A DNA stretch of 26,530 nucleotides from assembly GCA_040902585.1 (NCBI GenBank), contig JBBDXA010000137.1, forward strand, positions 1-26,530, written 5' to 3'. The notes under the pieces are model-generated. The model searched no databases and was not told where the DNA came from. It saw only the letters and a list, made by a program, of their open reading frames with translations. Below, in pieces: positions 22,733 to 26,530 of this stretch. Source of the stretch: JBBDXA01 sp040902585. GTDB lineage: Bacteria > Planctomycetota > Phycisphaerae > Phycisphaerales > Phycisphaeraceae. Positions within the stretch are counted from its first letter, which is position 1. Each line of letters starts with the position of its first letter. Made by a program: the position numbers and the translations under genes.

Positions 22733-24220
22733 TCACCCCTTCAACTCATCCGCAATCGACGTGAACTGATCCAACGCCGTCTGCAAATCATCCGCGATCT
22801 CCTGGGCCAGCACGTCTGGCTCCGGGAGGTCGTCGGAGTCTTCCAGCGACTTGTCCTTGAGCCAGAAGATGTCCAGATTCACCTTGTCGCGTTTGATCAG
22901 GTCGTCGTACTCGAAGCACCGCCATCGCCCCTCAGGCTCGGCCTCGCTCCACGTCGCCTTGCGGGTGTGCAGCTTGCCCGGCTTGTAGCACGCGACGAAG
23001 TCATCAAGGTCCGCACGCTTGAGTGAGTTCGTCTTCTGTGTGAAGTGCATGTTCGTCCGCAGGTCATACACCCACACCTTTTTCGTCCACGCCTTCTCCT
23101 GGGCGGGCTTCGCGTCGAAGAACAGCACGTTCGCCTTCACACCGCCAGCGTAGAAGATGCCCGTCGGCAGCCGCAGCAGCGTGTGAACATCGAACTGCTT
23201 GAGCAGGTTCCGCCGCACCGTCTCCCCGGCTGCGCCTTCAAACAACACATTGTCCGGCACCACCACCGCACACTTCCCATTGACCTTGAGCAACGTCTTG
23301 ATGTGCTGCACGAAGTTCAACTGCTTGTTTTTCGTCGTCGTCCAGAAGTCCTGCCGTTCGTAGCTGTGGTCTTCCTTCTCAAGATCACCTTCTTCGTTCA
23401 CGATCGAGATGCTGCTCTTCTTGCCGAAGGGCGGATTGGTCAGGATCATCGTGAACCGGTCGCCTGGATCATTCGCCAGACTGTCCACACCCGACTTCAC
23501 GGGGCACGGCTCAGCGTTGACGCCGTGCAGGTACAGATTCATGATGCACAGGCGAGCCGTCGCCGCGACCAGTTCCCAGCCCTTGACGAACTCCTTTCGC
23601 AGATGCTTCTTTTGATCGGGGTCGAGCTTGCTGCCGTGATGCTTGGTCACGTAATCGTGAGCCGCCAGCAGGAAGCCGCCCGTCCCACACGCGGGATCAC
23701 AGACCGTGTCGCCGGGCGACGGCTGCATGACATCGACAATCGCCTTGATCAGTTCACGCGGCGTGAAGTATTGCCCGGCACCCTTGGGCGACTCGCTCGC
23801 ACTCTTGGCCAGCAGCCCTTCGTAGATGTCACCCTTCACGTCAGCTTCCATCGATGACCACTGCTCGGCATCGATCAGATCGACGATCAGCCGCTTGAGC
23901 GTCGCCGGGTTCTGAATCTCCTGGCGGGCCTTCTTGAAGATTTCGCCGAGCATCCCCGGCTTGCGGCCAAGTTCCTCAAGAATGTGCCGGTAGTGAACCT
24001 CAAGCTCGTCACCGTCCTTCTCAAGCAGACTCTGCCAACCCAGCTTCGGCGGCACGATCGCGGGCCGGTTGTATGGCGGCTTCGTCTGCTCGTGGGCCAT
24101 CTTGAGGAACAGCAGAAACGTGATCTGCTCCGTGTACGCCATGTACGACAGCCCGTCGTCCCGCAGCACATGGGCGAAGTTCCAAGCCTTGTTGACGATC
24201 TGTTGGGGGGCGTTGCTCAT
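22733..24220 (-). CDS. N6-adenine DNA methyltransferase, HsdM-like
   Basis: 495 residues from ATG 24220. It transfers a methyl group from S-adenosylmethionine to adenine N6 in DNA. An N-terminal helical HsdM_N domain (about 5-130: NFAHVLRDDGLSYMAYTEQITFLLFLKMA) precedes the N6-Mtase fold: AGQYFTPRELIKAIV, SAM motif DPACGTGGFL (175-184) and catalytic NPPF (262-265). The length is typical of type I HsdM. It is last in a three-gene minus-strand operon; the upstream gene's stop is 5 bp before its ATG. Neither an HsdS specificity subunit nor an HsdR motor is visible, and alpA follows directly. How target sequence is chosen is unknown. Confidence 0.92.
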   Translation of the reverse strand: MSNAPQQIVNKAWNFAHVLRDDGLSYMAYTEQITFLLFLKMAHEQTKPPYNRPAIVPPKLGWQSLLEKDGDELEVHYRHILEELGRKPGMLGEIFKKARQEIQNPATLKRLIVDLIDAEQWSSMEADVKGDIYEGLLAKSASESPKGAGQYFTPRELIKAIVDVMQPSPGDTVCDPACGTGGFLLAAHDYVTKHHGSKLDPDQKKHLRKEFVKGWELVAATARLCIMNLYLHGVNAEPCPVKSGVDSLANDPGDRFTMILTNPPFGKKSSISIVNEEGDLEKEDHSYERQDFWTTTKNKQLNFVQHIKTLLKVNGKCAVVVPDNVLFEGAAGETVRRNLLKQFDVHTLLRLPTGIFYAGGVKANVLFFDAKPAQEKAWTKKVWVYDLRTNMHFTQKTNSLKRADLDDFVACYKPGKLHTRKATWSEAEPEGRWRCFEYDDLIKRDKVNLDIFWLKDKSLEDSDDLPEPDVLAQEIADDLQTALDQFTSIADELKG

Positions 24221-24225
24221 ACAAG

Positions 24226-24756
24226 TCACTTTTCCTTTGCCGCTGCTTGCTCGCCCTTCTTCGTAATGATCCAACGCTGCTTGTGTTCACCAGAGAGGAA
24301 GCCTTCTTTAGTCATCACCTTCCTCGCTCGTCGGACCATCACCTGCCAACGTGGTATGCCGCGAGTGTTAGGAGTGAAGTCGCCCTCCTTGAGCCAATCG
24401 CTTACCCCTTCCTCAAGCTGACCGATGATCAGTTTCAGATTCGCGTCCCCGTTCAGGGCAACCAAGGCACGCAGAATCGGGCGGTAAAACTCCCACATTG
24501 GAGTCTGCTGTGACTTGCCTCCATCCTTCGAGACGCCAGCCCCCACATCCCTCCATTTCCTTTGAAGTTCGGCAACCTCCGCTGAGAACGTAGCGACGGT
24601 CTTAGCCGTGTCGATCAGACTCTGAGCGGCAACGTAGTCGCCCCGAGCCAGCCGCTTTGCTGCCTGCTGGTTGACTTCCTTCGTCGCCATCTTGACTTCG
24701 CGGGCGACGGCTCGGATCGCTCGCAACACTTCGTTTCGGCGTGGAATTTTGGCCAT
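24226..24756 (-). CDS. Winged-helix protein, Mrr N-terminal-domain-like
   Basis: 176 residues. Residues 1-75 are helical and basic (a likely coiled coil: AIRAVAREVKMATKEVNQQA, then TVATFSAEVAELQRKWRDV). Residues about 85-170 (PMWEFYRPILRALVALNGD, WQVMVRRARKVMTKEGFL, RWIITKKGEQAA) follow the pattern of the Mrr_N winged-helix domain that binds DNA in type IV and other restriction proteins. There is no nuclease motif. It is sandwiched between the HNH/DGQH gene (12 bp) and hsdM (5 bp), so it is very likely a working subunit, possibly the DNA-recognition part in place of HsdS. That role is inference. Confidence 0.7.
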   Translation of the reverse strand: MAKIPRRNEVLRAIRAVAREVKMATKEVNQQAAKRLARGDYVAAQSLIDTAKTVATFSAEVAELQRKWRDVGAGVSKDGGKSQQTPMWEFYRPILRALVALNGDANLKLIIGQLEEGVSDWLKEGDFTPNTRGIPRWQVMVRRARKVMTKEGFLSGEHKQRWIITKKGEQAAAKEK

Positions 24757-24768
24757 GATTTTTACTCG

Positions 24769-26403
24769 CTACTTGGATTTCGTCTTGTCCTGAATCATCG
24801 ACTGCAAGTCGATCGGCACGGTAAGGACGCGAATACCTGTCGTCGTCTTGCCTGTCTTGAACACACCGGTCCAGTACTCTCGGCTCTGTTTCGCACCAAA
24901 CACTGTGTTGCTCAGATTGCGATCAATCCAGCAGGGCAGATTCGCCAGGTTCCGAAGGAAGTTCTCGATGCGTTGCCACAAATCCTCAGGCATCTGATGC
25001 TGCATCAAGCGATCCTTTTCAATGTGTTTGCCCGTGTAGGCGTAGTAGTTCTCGATCACCAGACGTACCCATTCCAGAATTGCCCCAAGCACTTCTTCAC
25101 GTGCGACTCGCCACGCACGAAGGTGCTGCTCCGGAATCGGATCACCCTTTTGAATCCGGTACTCCAAACGGCGACCACTGATTTCAGGGTCCCACTTGCC
25201 GACAAAGAACACGCCCGCATACATGCTCATGAGCCGGACTAACTGCTCCCGTTCCAGCACACGCGGATTATCGCCCCGCTCCATACCTTCATCGATCGTG
25301 GACTCAAGAGCCTTCTTGTAGATGAACTCGCGGAAGAATGACTTTTCGATACTCGAATAGGACAGCGGGCGGTCAGCCCCCTTGCCTGACCACTCGACGA
25401 ACTCCATCAACCGGTTCTCCTTGTTGTGGTTGATCGAATCACGAACCGCGTCCACGATGTACCGAAGCATCTCGCGATGTTCGCCGCGAAAGAACGTCAC
25501 CAAGTCCTTCTCGCTGAATCTGTAGTCCTGCTCCGTCAACCCTTTTATGTCCTGGTACTGTCGAACTCGTTCCATGAACAGGCTGCTTCCCAGATGCCGC
25601 ATGACCGCCGCGTCAAACGCCACCTGACGCAGCGTCGAACCTGCATTGGTGTTTGCAACCAGCAGAACTTTCGTATCAGGGTTGAGGAACACGCGAAGCG
25701 GCAACTGCCTGACTCCGAGCATGATCTGGGCTGCGGCCTTGTGCTGGCCGTCGAACACCTTCACCGCCGCCGAGTTCGACTCATCAGGTGTCCACCATGC
25801 CAAGGCGACGTGAAGCTGCGGTCGCTTCTGGACGAACTCTTCGATCAAGCCACGGATGTTGGAGCCGATGCTTCGGGGATTGATGCGGTCATCGTGATGC
25901 AGATATTCGAGCGGCAATCCCGCGAAGAAATACTCCATCCCGCTCAACCCGTCCTTGAACACCGTGGCACGGCGAATCTGCGTGTCGCCGATCTCGGCGA
26001 ACGTGAATTCAATCGAGTCACCGTTTCGTTTGAGCTTGAGATTGCACTTTCCGCCATCATGCTTTCGTAGTACGTGGCCGAGATTGGCACCACGTTCTCC
26101 CTTCTCGATGGCGTGCCGCTGCAAACGACCGAACTCGGCCATACGGCGAGCGACCCGAAGGTCTGATGCCCCCTTCTGACGGTTGCACGACGCATGGGTC
26201 AAAGCGAAGTTGTTCTCTTCGTCCGGCCCCTGATCCGCACGCGGAATGATGTGATCAACATCAAGTTGCCCCTCGTGCAACATGAGGTCTATCGGGTCAT
26301 CACAGATGAAGCACCTATGCGACTGACGGTCGAGCAGCCGTTGCTCAAGAGCCAGGCGGGCCTCTTCATCCAGCGACGCAAGAAACGGAGATTGTGCAGC
26401 CAT
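24769..26403 (-). CDS. HNH endonuclease fused to a DGQH (DndB/ParB-like) region
   Basis: 544 residues from ATG 26403 (AAGG upstream; an ATG at 26463 would add 20). An N-terminal HNH domain has all expected residues: Cys31 and Cys34 (CFIC), DVDHI with catalytic His51, Asn65, His70 and Cys73 (HASCN). The middle contains VFDGQHKAAAQIMLG (Asp218-His221), the DGQH motif of the DGQHR/DndB-ParB-like group, followed by PLRVFLNPDTKVLLVANTNAG. The long C-terminal part (about 300-544) is helical and unfamiliar. It is the first gene visible of the cargo operon, with a Mrr_N-like protein and an HsdM next. Predicted role: DNA-cleaving effector of a defence system. SspE has related parts (a DGQQR region and an HNH domain) in the opposite order, from memory. 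Confidence 0.82.
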   Translation of the reverse strand: MAAQSPFLASLDEEARLALEQRLLDRQSHRCFICDDPIDLMLHEGQLDVDHIIPRADQGPDEENNFALTHASCNRQKGASDLRVARRMAEFGRLQRHAIEKGERGANLGHVLRKHDGGKCNLKLKRNGDSIEFTFAEIGDTQIRRATVFKDGLSGMEYFFAGLPLEYLHHDDRINPRSIGSNIRGLIEEFVQKRPQLHVALAWWTPDESNSAAVKVFDGQHKAAAQIMLGVRQLPLRVFLNPDTKVLLVANTNAGSTLRQVAFDAAVMRHLGSSLFMERVRQYQDIKGLTEQDYRFSEKDLVTFFRGEHREMLRYIVDAVRDSINHNKENRLMEFVEWSGKGADRPLSYSSIEKSFFREFIYKKALESTIDEGMERGDNPRVLEREQLVRLMSMYAGVFFVGKWDPEISGRRLEYRIQKGDPIPEQHLRAWRVAREEVLGAILEWVRLVIENYYAYTGKHIEKDRLMQHQMPEDLWQRIENFLRNLANLPCWIDRNLSNTVFGAKQSREYWTGVFKTGKTTTGIRVLTVPIDLQSMIQDKTKSK

Positions 26404-26530
26404 CAGGTCGCCTTTCTTTGCCAAACAGTGCGATAGAAGATTACACCCTGACGAAAAATCCATGCTGCAAGGAGGCTAATACTACAACGCTACGTTCCCT
26501 GCCACTGACAATACCGCAAGTCTTTCAGTT
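26404..26530. other. Upstream flank of the cargo operon, no gene seen
   Basis: No supported coding region. On the minus strand a TTGTCA and a TAGTAT occur but their spacing (21 bp) is too wide for a convincing promoter, so the operon could also begin beyond the window. Confidence 0.4.

Larger units (their letters stand above)
17211..26530. mobile_element. tRNA-Asp integrative element (left part; right end outside window)
   Basis: From the tRNA onward every gene is on the minus strand: integrase, XRE regulator, excisionase-like protein, small unknown protein, primase-helicase, AlpA regulator, then a three-gene restriction-like cargo. Integration, replication and regulation genes together with cargo define an integrative element of the P4-like satellite or genomic-island type. 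No capsid, tail, portal or conjugation gene is visible. The right attachment site lies beyond 26530. Confidence 0.8.

Noticed and set aside
23045..23857. 270-residue + strand frame opposite hsdM
   Set aside because: His/Arg-rich shadow of the methylase; no start signal or family.
19200..26530. attR, a second copy of the tRNA-Asp 3' end
   Set aside because: I searched by eye for the T-arm/acceptor sequence to the right of the tRNA and found none; the element must extend beyond the window.
26404..26530. Promoter of the HNH-HsdM operon
   Set aside because: TTGTCA and TAGTAT occur on the minus strand but are 21 bp apart, too far for a standard promoter.

Overview
The window looks like chromosomal DNA of a high-GC planctomycete, probably close to the Phycisphaerae. 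The evidence is the protein families: secreted DUF1549/DUF1553 (PSCyt/PSD1) and DUF1501 proteins, a multi-haem protein with a PA14 domain, a membrane protein with a C-x2-C-NYDLRG zinc ribbon, and several dispersed palindromic or heptameric repeat families between and inside genes. The genus cannot be named from sequence alone.

Left part (1-17 kb), host-like: the end of a membrane protein; an MlaE-type lipid-transport permease; an M20 metallopeptidase; a class III aminotransferase resembling lysine 6-aminotransferase; arginine N-succinyltransferase (astA). The last three form a likely amino-acid catabolic cluster. Two minus-strand membrane-anchored proteins of unknown role follow, then a secreted protein ending in a YHS/TRASH-like metal motif. 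Next comes a secreted cluster: DUF1549/DUF1553 cytochrome, DUF1501 Tat protein, PA14 pentahaem cytochrome and a secreted beta-propeller. A small RelE/ParE-type toxin-antitoxin pair sits between the DUF1549 and DUF1501 genes, which are normally adjacent.

Right part (17.1-26.5 kb), accessory: tRNA-Asp(GTC) with a clear sigma70-type promoter is the insertion site of an integrative element. All nine element genes visible are on the minus strand and run toward the tRNA: HNH/DGQH nuclease, winged-helix protein, HsdM-like methylase, AlpA regulator, AEP primase-SF3 helicase, a small unknown protein, an excisionase-like protein, a XRE regulator and a tyrosine integrase. The integrase's last codons are the antisense of the tRNA 3' half. 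A perfect 12-bp hairpin just past the tRNA lies inside the integrase gene and probably terminates the tRNA transcript. The right end of the element lies outside the window.

The best candidate for a little-described system is the three-gene cargo at 22733-26403: an N-terminal HNH nuclease fused to a region with a DGQH motif, a Mrr-N-like winged-helix protein, and an N6-adenine methylase with no specificity subunit (HsdS) or motor subunit (HsdR) in view. A second notable theme is mobile-like short repeats entering coding sequence. The clearest case is a 7-mer array plus hairpin inserted in frame in the DUF1549 gene, with a sister copy between genes.
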